From Bacteroidales bacterium (GTDB lineage Bacteria > Bacteroidota > Bacteroidia > Bacteroidales > Dysgonomonadaceae), in assembly GCA_012837345.1 (NCBI GenBank), contig DURL01000110.1, forward strand, positions 1-64,000: a stretch of 64,000 nucleotides of DNA. The letters run 5' to 3'. The notes below the pieces were generated by a model. That model ran no database searches, was not told the DNA's origin, and saw nothing but the letters and a program-made list of their open reading frames with translations. Shown piece after piece: positions 31,759 through 40,499 of the stretch; within the stretch, counting starts at the first letter, position 1, and every line of letters starts with the position of its first letter. A program made the translations under genes and the position numbers.

Positions 31759-32448
31759 ATGCGCTCCTTAAGGGTCACCCTGCTATGCTGCCTGTTTATC
31801 ACGACAGGGCTCCATGCTCAGGAGTACCGATACGAGGTAGGAGGAGCTACAGGCTGTTCCTTTTATATGGGTGATGCCAACAGGAACAGACCCTACCTCC
31901 ATCCTGGCGTCACGGGCGGTCTCTTACTGCGCTATAACATCAGCCTCCATTGGGCTGTGAAGACAAACATACTGGCGGGGACTCTCTCGGGAAATACCAC
32001 CAGCAGCAACAATTACTTCCCCAATGGGACCAGTTATGCCTTTAAGAGAAGCTTCGTTGAGACGGGAGCACAAGTTGAATTCAATTTTCTGCCCTATAGC
32101 GACCGGTATGATTACCTTCAAACCAAACGCTATACCCCCTATCTGCTGGCCGGTGTGGGTATCACCGGGGCTTCGGGTGAACGGTTATTTTTGAATGCGA
32201 GCATCCCTTTTGGAGCGGGATTGAAATACAAAATTAAAAACAGGATGAATATCGGAATAGAATTTTCGATGAGGAAGCTGTTCGGTGATGACCTGGATGT
32301 CACTGATGACGGAAACGATGCGGGCCTGAAAGATCCCTATGGCATCCAAAGCTCTCTTCTGAAGAACAAGGACTGGTATTCCATCACAATGATCTACCTT
32401 ACCTGGGATTTTGGCTTTCGCCAGGATCCCTGTTGTGGGAACAATTAA
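31759..32448 (+). CDS. DUF6089-like outer membrane beta-barrel protein
   Basis: Signal peptide, YRYEVGGATGCSFYMGDANRNRPY, beta-rich; directly upstream of uppS. Confidence 0.65.
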   Translation: MRSLRVTLLCCLFITTGLHAQEYRYEVGGATGCSFYMGDANRNRPYLHPGVTGGLLLRYNISLHWAVKTNILAGTLSGNTTSSNNYFPNGTSYAFKRSFVETGAQVEFNFLPYSDRYDYLQTKRYTPYLLAGVGITGASGERLFLNASIPFGAGLKYKIKNRMNIGIEFSMRKLFGDDLDVTDDGNDAGLKDPYGIQSSLLKNKDWYSITMIYLTWDFGFRQDPCCGNN

Positions 32449-32462
32449 ACAGCCAACAAGAG

Positions 32463-33212
32463 ATGTCGTTGATTGACAAACTGGACCATAAACGCTTGCC
32501 TGCCCATATCGCCATCATCATGGATGGAAACGGACGCTGGGCGAAAACCAGGGGTCTGGACAGAAGCGAAGGACACAAAAAAGGTGTGGAAGCGATCAGG
32601 AGAGTGGTAGAAGCCGCCTCCACAGCATCTATTCAATACCTCACCCTTTATGCTTTTTCCACTGAGAACTGGCGTCGGCCCTCAGACGAGGTGAATGGAC
32701 TTATGGATCTGATGGTCTACGCCCTGACAAGGGAGACAGCAGATCTGAAGAAAAATGGTGTGCGGATTATTGCGATAGGCAATATAGAACGATTACCCGA
32801 TTATGTGCGGGAAACTTTGCAGGAGTGCATTCAGGAAACAGCCGGGGGGAAGAGACTCACCCTCGTAATCGCCCTCAGTTATTCCTCCAAGTGGGAGCTG
32901 ACAGAAGCTGTCAAAAAGATCTGTAACGATGTGAAGAGCGGCACTCTCCAGGAAGAAGAGATCAGCGAAGTGACGATCGACAACTATCTTTCCACCCATG
33001 CGCTACCCGATCCGGATCTGTTGATCCGTACCGGAGGGGAGCAGCGTATCAGCAATTTTCTGCTGTGGCAGTGTGCTTATACCGAGTTCTATTTCACGGA
33101 TACCTTCTGGCCTGACTTCAACGATGAAGAGCTCTACAAAGCGATTCTCGAATTCCAGAAACGGGAAAGACGGTATGGTAAGATAAGCGAACAGATCGAA
33201 TACGAACAATAA
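32463..33212 (+). CDS. uppS: Isoprenyl transferase (undecaprenyl diphosphate synthase)
   Basis: HIAIIMDGNGRWAKTRGLDRSEGHKKG, DPDLLIRTGGEQRISNFLLWQCAYTEFYF. Confidence 0.95.
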   Translation: MSLIDKLDHKRLPAHIAIIMDGNGRWAKTRGLDRSEGHKKGVEAIRRVVEAASTASIQYLTLYAFSTENWRRPSDEVNGLMDLMVYALTRETADLKKNGVRIIAIGNIERLPDYVRETLQECIQETAGGKRLTLVIALSYSSKWELTEAVKKICNDVKSGTLQEEEISEVTIDNYLSTHALPDPDLLIRTGGEQRISNFLLWQCAYTEFYFTDTFWPDFNDEELYKAILEFQKRERRYGKISEQIEYEQ

Positions 33213-33263
33213 TGAATCGAAACTGACCTCCTGAGAGTCAGCGTAAAGAATAAAATCACCACA

Positions 33264-35960
33264 ATGTTGAAGCGAACATTCTCATTACTTTTACTAGCCA
33301 CCATACTTTCACAGGCAACAATCCTGGCCCAACAGAATGACACCATTTCTGTCGACCTGCCCTCTGAGTTGAATGTGAATTACACGGCACCACCCCGAAA
33401 AAATATCATTGCCGATATCGATGTAACCGGTGTGGAAGGCACCATGTATGAGGACCAGAAATTCGTGCTGGTCGGTTTCTCCGGACTGGCTAAAGGGCAG
33501 GAGATACAGATACCGGGTGAAGAGATCACCGGAGCACTGAAACGATTCTGGCGCCAGGGACTCTTCTCCGATGTGAAGATCCTTCAGACCAGGGTCGAGG
33601 GTGACAGTGTGTGGCTGGAGATCCGTCTCACCGACCGTCCCAGGGTAGCCGACATTCGTTACTTCGGGATGAAGAAAAGCGAGCAGGATGACATAGAGAA
33701 GAAGATTGGTTTTGTGAAAGGGAACCAGATCACGCCACCCCAGATCAACCGTGCGGAGACAATGATCAAAAGCTTCTTCGACGAGAAAGGGTTCGGCGAC
33801 GCTGAGATACGCATCTTCCAGCGCCCCGACACCACACAACGAAATCAGGTGGTTCTGGAGATCAGTGTCGACAAGAAAGAGAAGTTGAAAGTGAACAGCA
33901 TCCTCATCGATGGCAATGAGGCACTGAGTGACAACCAGCTGAAATGGGCGATGAAAAAGACCAATGAGAAAGGGAGGCTTCGCAACCTGTTCCGTGCCAA
34001 GAAATTCGTAGAGGATCTCTATGAGGAAGACAAAAAGAATCTGATCAGCAAATATCACGAGAAGGGTTACCGTGATGCGGAGATCATCCGCGACACGGTC
34101 TACAAGCATGACGAGAAAACAGTCAACATTGAGATCGCCCTGGAGGAAGGACCTCAATATCATATCCGCTCCATCAACTGGGTGGGTAACACGCAGTATC
34201 CCTCGGCACAACTTGGGCAACTGCTCAACATGACACCCGGTGATGTATACAATCAGAAGAAACTACAGGAGCGTCTGATTGTGGATGAAGATGCGGCGGT
34301 GAACCTTTATCAGAACAACGGGTATCTCTTTTCCAATATCGATCCGGTGGAGATCAACATCGAAAAAGACTCGGTAGACCTGGAGCTACGCGTGGTGGAG
34401 GGACCCAAGGCCACCATCAAACGGGTAATCATACAGGGTAACGACCGCCTTTACGAAGATGTGATCCGCCGCGAGCTGCGTACCAAGCCGGGAGCGGTCT
34501 TCAGCAAGGAGGACCTGCTCCGTTCGGTGCGTGAGATCGCACAGACAGGACACTTCGACCCGGAAGCACTCTCTGCCGATATCTCGGGCGGTATCAACCC
34601 CAACCCGGAAGATGGCACGGTAGATATCACCTACCCGCTCACCTCGAAGGGCAACGACCAGATTGAGTTCTCCGCCGGATGGGGTGTCACCGGCCTGGTG
34701 GGTAAGTTGAGCCTGAAGCTGAACAACTTCTCGCTGCAAAACCTGCTCAACCCCTCCATGCACAGGGGGATCATTCCACAGGGTGAAGGACAGACACTGG
34801 TGCTGAGCGCACAGACAAACGGTCGTTACTACCAATCTTACCAGTTCCAGTTCATGGAACCCTGGTTTGGCGGGAAAAGACCCAACAACCTCTCCGTAAG
34901 TGCCTATTACTCTCGCTATACCGGCCTCAACAGTGATTACTATTCGCAGAACAGCTACTACAACCCCTATATGTACGGGTATGGCAATTACGGCGGATAC
35001 GGCGGTTATGGCGGTTATGGCGGATACGGCGGTTATGGCGGATACGGCGGTTATGGCGGCGGATATCAGGATATGGCGGAATATGCCTATGACCCCAATC
35101 AGGTCTTCAGCATGCTGGGTCTCTCGCTGGGGTATGGCAAGCGCCTGGAATGGCCCGACGACTACTTTCAGTTCATGGGGGAGCTGGGCTTCCAGCGCTA
35201 TGGGCTGAAGAACTGGTCATGGAATCAGTTCCCCTTTCAGACTGGTGTCAGCAACAGCATCACGCTCGGCTTCACTCTCTCACGTATCTCTACCGATAAC
35301 CCGATTTACACCCGTACCGGGTCACAGTTCACCCTGAGCGTGAGTGCCACCCCACCCTTCTCCCTCTGGGACGGGAAGGATTACAGCACCCTGGCCTACA
35401 GCAACCCGGAGAAATACCGCTGGAACGAGTACCACAAGTGGAAGTTGAAGATCCGTACCTTCACCCCACTGACACCCTCTACGGTGAAGCGCACACCAGT
35501 GCTTGCCACCAGGGTTGAGTTCGGGGTCCTGGGTCACTACAACAAAAACAAGCTGACCCCCTTTGAGACCTTCGACGTGGGGGGTGACGGCATGAGTGGT
35601 TATTCCACCTCCTTTGCCACCGAGAATATTGCCCTGAGAGGGTACGAGAACAACTCCATTGCGCAGCAGGCGAGAGCCTACACACGCCTTGGCCTGGAGG
35701 TTCGTTATCCCTTTATTCTGGAACCCAATTCCACCATCTATGGAGTTGCCTTCCTTGAGGCCGGTAATGCCTGGTATGAAGTGAAAGACCTCAACCCCTT
35801 CGACCTGAAACGGTCAGCAGGTGTCGGCGCCCGTATCTTCCTGCCGATGATCGGGCTGATGGGTATTGACTGGGCCTACGGGTTTGACACTGTATATGGC
35901 ACAGGCAGCCGTCAAAGAGGGGGTGGTCAGTTCCACTTCATCATCGGGCAGGAATTCTGA
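33264..35960 (+). CDS. bamA: Outer membrane protein assembly factor BamA
   Basis: 898 aa, POTRA repeats, surface antigen domain; contains (YGG)8 insertion. Confidence 0.93.
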   Translation: MLKRTFSLLLLATILSQATILAQQNDTISVDLPSELNVNYTAPPRKNIIADIDVTGVEGTMYEDQKFVLVGFSGLAKGQEIQIPGEEITGALKRFWRQGLFSDVKILQTRVEGDSVWLEIRLTDRPRVADIRYFGMKKSEQDDIEKKIGFVKGNQITPPQINRAETMIKSFFDEKGFGDAEIRIFQRPDTTQRNQVVLEISVDKKEKLKVNSILIDGNEALSDNQLKWAMKKTNEKGRLRNLFRAKKFVEDLYEEDKKNLISKYHEKGYRDAEIIRDTVYKHDEKTVNIEIALEEGPQYHIRSINWVGNTQYPSAQLGQLLNMTPGDVYNQKKLQERLIVDEDAAVNLYQNNGYLFSNIDPVEINIEKDSVDLELRVVEGPKATIKRVIIQGNDRLYEDVIRRELRTKPGAVFSKEDLLRSVREIAQTGHFDPEALSADISGGINPNPEDGTVDITYPLTSKGNDQIEFSAGWGVTGLVGKLSLKLNNFSLQNLLNPSMHRGIIPQGEGQTLVLSAQTNGRYYQSYQFQFMEPWFGGKRPNNLSVSAYYSRYTGLNSDYYSQNSYYNPYMYGYGNYGGYGGYGGYGGYGGYGGYGGYGGGYQDMAEYAYDPNQVFSMLGLSLGYGKRLEWPDDYFQFMGELGFQRYGLKNWSWNQFPFQTGVSNSITLGFTLSRISTDNPIYTRTGSQFTLSVSATPPFSLWDGKDYSTLAYSNPEKYRWNEYHKWKLKIRTFTPLTPSTVKRTPVLATRVEFGVLGHYNKNKLTPFETFDVGGDGMSGYSTSFATENIALRGYENNSIAQQARAYTRLGLEVRYPFILEPNSTIYGVAFLEAGNAWYEVKDLNPFDLKRSAGVGARIFLPMIGLMGIDWAYGFDTVYGTGSRQRGGGQFHFIIGQEF
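34989..35066 (+). repeat. 9-bp tandem repeat (TAYGGCGGN)8 encoding (Tyr-Gly-Gly)8 within bamA
   Basis: Read directly: tacggcgga tacggcggt tatggcggt tatggcgga tacggcggt tatggcgga tacggcggt tatggcggc. Confidence 0.95.
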
Positions 35961-36065
35961 TGCCTGACTCTTTAACAATTTTTACGCACCTTGCTCTAAA
36001 CGTTATACCTTTACAATCGTCTCTATTATCAGATTCACCTGTTTCAAACATTAAAAAGAAGAAAT

Positions 36066-36578
36066 ATGAAAAGAGTATTGTTTATTTTGGGACTTTTGTT
36101 GACTCTATCAGTGGGGAACAGTTATGCGCAGAAGTATGCACTGATTGATATGGAGTACATCCTGAAACGGATCCCCACCTATGAAAGCGCCAACAAGCAG
36201 ATGGAAGCCATGTCGGATGAATGGCAAAGCGAAGTGGACAAGGAGGTAGAGCTTGTCAATGCCATGTACAAGAAATACCAGGCCGATCTGGTCTTCCTGG
36301 CTGGCAGCGAAAAAACCAAACGGGAAAACGAGATTGTGGCAAAGGAGAATGCGATCCAGGAACTGCGTAACCAGTATTTCGGTCCCCAGGGTGCATTGTT
36401 CGAACAGCAGGAGAAGCTGATCAAACCGATTCAGGACAGCATTTATGAAACGATAAAAGAGATTGCCACTGAACAGGGATATGCCATGGTAGTGGATCGT
36501 GCTTCTGCCACCTCGGTGATTTTTGCCTCTCCCTCCATCGATATCAGTGATCTGGTACTCGCACGGTTAGGCTATTAA
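36066..36578 (+). CDS. OmpH/Skp family periplasmic chaperone
   Basis: 170 aa, signal peptide, YALIDMEYILKRIPTYESANKQME... Confidence 0.9.
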   Translation: MKRVLFILGLLLTLSVGNSYAQKYALIDMEYILKRIPTYESANKQMEAMSDEWQSEVDKEVELVNAMYKKYQADLVFLAGSEKTKRENEIVAKENAIQELRNQYFGPQGALFEQQEKLIKPIQDSIYETIKEIATEQGYAMVVDRASATSVIFASPSIDISDLVLARLGY

Positions 36579-36645
36579 AAATAAAAGTGTATCTTTGTGA
36601 CCTCTTTAAGTGAGCATTATAAACTATAAATTGACAAATAGAATC

Positions 36646-37155
36646 ATGTTGAAAAAATTATTGATCTGTATGATTGCCCTGGCACCTCTGGCAGCTGTGG
36701 CACAGGATGTGAAAATCGCGTATATCAACGCACAGGAGGTTTTCTCTGTCATGCCGGAGCTTTCCGGAGTTGAAACACAGCTGAGTAGCAAGCAGGAGGA
36801 GATCTCCAAGAATGGGCAGGCCTTGGTGGATGAGTTCAACAAAAAAGCAGAGGAGTTCGACAAGAACAGAGCCACATCAGAAGCCGTGCAGCAGGATCAG
36901 CAAAAACAACTGGCGCAGATCCAGGAGAGATACCAGGTTTATCTGCAGAACAGCCAGCAGGAGATGCAGCAATTGCAACAGACGTTGCTGGAACCCATCA
37001 ACAAAAAGATTGCCGATGCAATCAAGGCGGTAGGGGATGAAAACAATTATACTTTTGTCTTCGATGTCTCTACCATGCAATCACCCATCGTCTACGTCAG
37101 TCCCTCAGCTGTGAATATCACCCCGCTGGTCAAGACCAAGCTGGGTATTCAGTAA
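36646..37155 (+). CDS. OmpH/Skp family periplasmic chaperone
   Basis: Signal peptide, VKIAYINAQEVFSVMPELSGVETQLSSKQEEI..., coiled coil; TATCTTTG box upstream. Confidence 0.9.
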   Translation: MLKKLLICMIALAPLAAVAQDVKIAYINAQEVFSVMPELSGVETQLSSKQEEISKNGQALVDEFNKKAEEFDKNRATSEAVQQDQQKQLAQIQERYQVYLQNSQQEMQQLQQTLLEPINKKIADAIKAVGDENNYTFVFDVSTMQSPIVYVSPSAVNITPLVKTKLGIQ

Positions 37156-37181
37156 GAGCATACAAAAAACCTCTCACAAAT

Positions 37182-37218
37182 AAAAAAAGGGTTTCCGTTG
37201 AAAGAGACCCTTTTTTTT
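37182..37218 (+). terminator. Rho-independent terminator after second ompH
   Basis: AAAAAAAGGGTTTC...GAGACCCTTTTTTTT, one G-U pair. Confidence 0.8.
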
Positions 37219-37235
37219 GTGTGGTACCATATGAT

Positions 37236-38372
37236 TCACATCCCTTTGATCACCAGTAACGGTGTATCTGAGTGAAACAGCATACGGCGGGCGATGCCGG
37301 GGTTGAACATCCGTGCAAAGATGTTTCTCCGGGAGCTGGAAAGGGAGATCATATCGATCTGATGTTCTTTCACAAACTTCTCCAGCGACTCCTCCAACCC
37401 GATGTTCTGATCAATCAGCCGATATTCGGTGACCAGATGTGGATAGAGCTCAGCAAATCGTTTTTGAATACCCGATAGTTTGATCTCGTTCCACACATCT
37501 TCCTTTTTGGCGATATGTGCCAGATAAACCTTTACCTGATAGGGTTTCAGGAACTGCATCATGATATCGAACGCCTTGAATTCGCGTTCCTGGAAATTGG
37601 TGAGAAAGACGATGGTTTTCATCTGTGCCACCCCCTGCACCTGTGTACCTTCCGGTATCGCAAACACCGGTGTACGGGAACCATCCATCACCTCAGCTGT
37701 GACGCTGCCAATGAGATCCAGTTCCTTGGCATTGCGCCCCCGTGTGCCCATGACGATAGCCGTGGGCCTGATCTTCTTGGAGTAGGAGATGACCTCCTCT
37801 TCGGGAAGTCCCTCCACCAGTTGTGTGTGGAACGGCACGTCGGGGAGGATTCCCTTGGTGACCTGCTCCTTGATCCTGGCGACCAGCTGTTGCATCTCTT
37901 TCTCCGTTTTGCTCTTCACATCCTGATAAATTGTCTTGTCTGCCGGCTGTATGGCGAAGGAATCACCGAAAGGTACAGAGGCAGGATAAAAAGGAGTAAA
38001 GAAAACATGCATCAGTTTCACTTCACAATCAAGGTCATATGCCAGACGAAATGCAAACGCACAAGCAGTGAGCGAGAAATCGGAAAAATCGACCGGTACC
38101 AGTATCTCTTTCTTGTTCTCCCTTTGCAACATCTTATCATCCTGTTCGGTGAAATCGAGTTCTTCAATAATCTTCAGGGCCCGCGGCAGGTCGCTCTCGT
38201 TGATTCTCACCCGCACGTTACCCGGTACCACCGGTTCAATCATCCTGACACCGTGAATCACTGCCGGAATACCCTCAGACTCCAGAATCGTCTTAAGGAT
38301 ATGAGCCTTGTCATAGCTATGAATGGCAACCGTGACCATCTTCTCATCATGATTTTTATGATCTTTTTCCAT
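37236..38372 (-). CDS. DUF2007-like domain fused to tandem universal stress protein (UspA) domains
   Basis: N-terminus MVTVAIHSYDKAHILKTILESEGIPAVIHG...VRVRINESDLPRALKIIEE; then EILVPVDFSDFSLTA and second Usp half (PLLVIKGM). Confidence 0.8.
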   Translation of the reverse strand: MEKDHKNHDEKMVTVAIHSYDKAHILKTILESEGIPAVIHGVRMIEPVVPGNVRVRINESDLPRALKIIEELDFTEQDDKMLQRENKKEILVPVDFSDFSLTACAFAFRLAYDLDCEVKLMHVFFTPFYPASVPFGDSFAIQPADKTIYQDVKSKTEKEMQQLVARIKEQVTKGILPDVPFHTQLVEGLPEEEVISYSKKIRPTAIVMGTRGRNAKELDLIGSVTAEVMDGSRTPVFAIPEGTQVQGVAQMKTIVFLTNFQEREFKAFDIMMQFLKPYQVKVYLAHIAKKEDVWNEIKLSGIQKRFAELYPHLVTEYRLIDQNIGLEESLEKFVKEHQIDMISLSSSRRNIFARMFNPGIARRMLFHSDTPLLVIKGM

Positions 38373-38460
38373 ACTGCATTCCGTTGGGACAGCTGCCGTC
38401 AGAGACTACATCTGTCATGTAAAAACCTAATTAAAAAAACAATCACAGGTTTAAGTCAAG

Positions 38461-38760
38461 TCACTTTTCGTCCTCTTCCGTCACTTCAGATACCGGATCG
38501 GGTTCCGGGTAATCATCCAGCCCCAGAATCTTAAGTGCTTTATCAAAAATTGTGGTATCATCCAGTACGACAATACCACCATTCGGTCCCGGTTCAATAT
38601 GTATCCCCACACTTTTGCCTTCCTTGTAATTGTATCCGCCAAAATAGTTCCTTACGGTTTCGGGTTTCATTTCCAGCTCCGCTGCTATTTGGTGGATACT
38701 ACCATCAGGGAGTTTGTCTTTCAGATCTCTCAGCTCATTAAAGGTAATTGTTCTTGCCAT
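38461..38760 (-). CDS. Small HTH-like putative DNA-binding protein
   Basis: 99 aa, MARTITFNELRDLKDKLPDGSIHQIAAELEMKPETVRNYFGG. Confidence 0.6.
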   Translation of the reverse strand: MARTITFNELRDLKDKLPDGSIHQIAAELEMKPETVRNYFGGYNYKEGKSVGIHIEPGPNGGIVVLDDTTIFDKALKILGLDDYPEPDPVSEVTEEDEK

Positions 38761-38832
38761 GGCTTTTTATTTTTTAGTTGATAATGCGACGTAGATTTAT
38801 TTGATGGCTTAAACATACGGAAAAAAATAGAT

Positions 38833-38875
38833 ATTCCAAACTTTTTCCACAAAATCTTTGTGAAAAAAGAGGAAT
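38833..38875. promoter_or_regulatory. Composite inverted repeat overlapping a putative -33 box of the small HTH gene
   Basis: ATTCC-aaa-CTTTTT-c-CACAAA-atc-TTTGTG-a-AAAAAG-a-GGAAT. Confidence 0.4.
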
Positions 38876-38892
38876 CCGTAAGGCTTTTTTTC

Positions 38893-39591
38893 TTAGTGAG
38901 GGAGGGAGGACAACAGGGGACTGAACAGCGTCAGCAGGAAGAGATAACTGAGGATAAACAGAGCAAGCCAATTACCATGGCGGCGACTGTAGAGAGTAAC
39001 AGCTGTGGCAGGCTGAATCGCCGTCGTTCGTTTCATCAGGAGCATCATCAGTCGATAGAGCAGGAAAGCCAGAAGAGTCCCGGCCAGCATTCCAGCCAGG
39101 ATATCGGAGACAAAGTGCACCCCCAGATAGACGCGCGTGTAGCTGTTAAGCGCAGCCCAGCTGAGAGTGGTAAGGGTAACAGCGCGGTTTCGGAACAGCA
39201 GGGAGAGAAACACGGCCAGGCCGAAGCTGTTGGTGGCATGTCCGGAGATAAAGCCATATCTACCCCCCCGATAGCCGTTGACAATATCAACCAGTTCTTT
39301 GAAGTCGGGGTGATGGGTAGGCCGATAACGCTCAAAAAAAGGCTTACAGAGACCTGATGAGAACTGATCGCTCGCCACGAACACCAGGATGATGAAGAGT
39401 GAGACAAGCAGTGCCTGTTTGCGGGGGGTCTTGTAGAAAAAGAGGAATAGGATGACCAGAAAGAGCGGGATCCAGACAAAACGGCCGCTCACAGTCCACA
39501 TCCAGTCATCCAGGAAGGGAGACTCACTTCCGTTAAGCAGAAGAAAAAGATCTCTTTCCAGGGGGAGTATATTCTCAATTGTCTCTTTCAT
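38893..39591 (-). CDS. Phosphatase PAP2 family membrane protein
   Basis: 232 aa, PFFERYRPTHHPD, SGHATNSFGLAVFL, RVYLGVHFVSDILAG. Confidence 0.92.
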   Translation of the reverse strand: MKETIENILPLERDLFLLLNGSESPFLDDWMWTVSGRFVWIPLFLVILFLFFYKTPRKQALLVSLFIILVFVASDQFSSGLCKPFFERYRPTHHPDFKELVDIVNGYRGGRYGFISGHATNSFGLAVFLSLLFRNRAVTLTTLSWAALNSYTRVYLGVHFVSDILAGMLAGTLLAFLLYRLMMLLMKRTTAIQPATAVTLYSRRHGNWLALFILSYLFLLTLFSPLLSSLPH

Positions 39592-39659
39592 TTGATTACG
39601 TTTATACCGTTAATTTTTGGGACTGATGATCGGGGTGACATGGCTTTGCCGCCAACATT

Positions 39660-40499
39660 TTAGATAACCGCTACATTATCTTTCTCAGTCCAGCCTACGC
39701 TGCCGTTGGCAATCTCCACCTCGTACCAGTTGCCGTCGCTGTTTCTGATCTTCACCTTTGCCCCCTCGTGCAGTTCGAACAGAGGGTTGCTGTTCCGGTC
39801 GGGGGATGCGTTCACCGTTGCTGCCCCCACCATCACGATGGCTTCGTCACGTTGTAGACGTTCCCTTTTCTGGCTAAAAGCGAAGGTCATGGTTGCTATC
39901 ATCAGCACCAGCCATACAAGACCGCTGTAAAAAGCGGCTTTCCTTGCCCAGAGGATGCGCAGGAACAGAAAAATAGCCACGCAGATCAGCACCAGCAGAA
40001 AGAGGATGATGCTAATCACAGCCCAGCGATTGGAGTTGTTGAGGTCTCTCACTCCTTTGAACCACTCCTTCAGGAAGAAAGTGCCTGCCTGCTCAATACG
40101 GTCCTCCGTCCTGTTTTGTGCAAAACGCAGGTTATGCCGGATGTCACCATCACCGGGATCCAGCAGATGGGCCCGTTCATAGTTCAGGAGGGCTTTTGCC
40201 AACTGGTTATCCCTGAAATAGGCATTCCCCAGGTTGTAGTAGAGGGCTGCCGACTCCCGGTTCTCCGAGAGCGCTCCGACCACAATCGATTCATACAGTT
40301 CAATGCTTTTCTCATAGTCGCCAGTCCTGTACGCCTCTGCTGCCTCGTCAGCAGAGAGAGGTGATTCTACTCTTGCATCTGCGGAGTAGACCGCTTTCTG
40401 AAGGGTGTCGATAGCCTCCTGAGCTGCTGTCATCTCTGACGGCAGCAGCATCAACAACAGGCTGAGGCCCATCATATGGATTAGGTTCATCCGTGTCAT
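39660..40499 (-). CDS. BatE-like TPR protein with C-terminal SH3-like domain
   Basis: TPR (ALYYNLGNAYFRDNQLAKALLNYERAHLLDP) and SH3b-like end (FELHEGAKVKIRNSDGNWYEVEIANGSVGW); last gene of bat operon. Confidence 0.85.
   Translation of the reverse strand: MTRMNLIHMMGLSLLLMLLPSEMTAAQEAIDTLQKAVYSADARVESPLSADEAAEAYRTGDYEKSIELYESIVVGALSENRESAALYYNLGNAYFRDNQLAKALLNYERAHLLDPGDGDIRHNLRFAQNRTEDRIEQAGTFFLKEWFKGVRDLNNSNRWAVISIILFLLVLICVAIFLFLRILWARKAAFYSGLVWLVLMIATMTFAFSQKRERLQRDEAIVMVGAATVNASPDRNSNPLFELHEGAKVKIRNSDGNWYEVEIANGSVGWTEKDNVAVI

Noticed and set aside
33212-33245. Small hairpin CTGAC...GTCAG between uppS and bamA
   Set aside because: 5-bp stem with 9-nt loop and no U-tract; likely chance
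37515-38534. 339-aa plus-strand ORF antisense to the Usp gene
   Set aside because: Shadow ORF; the opposite strand has clear Usp motifs
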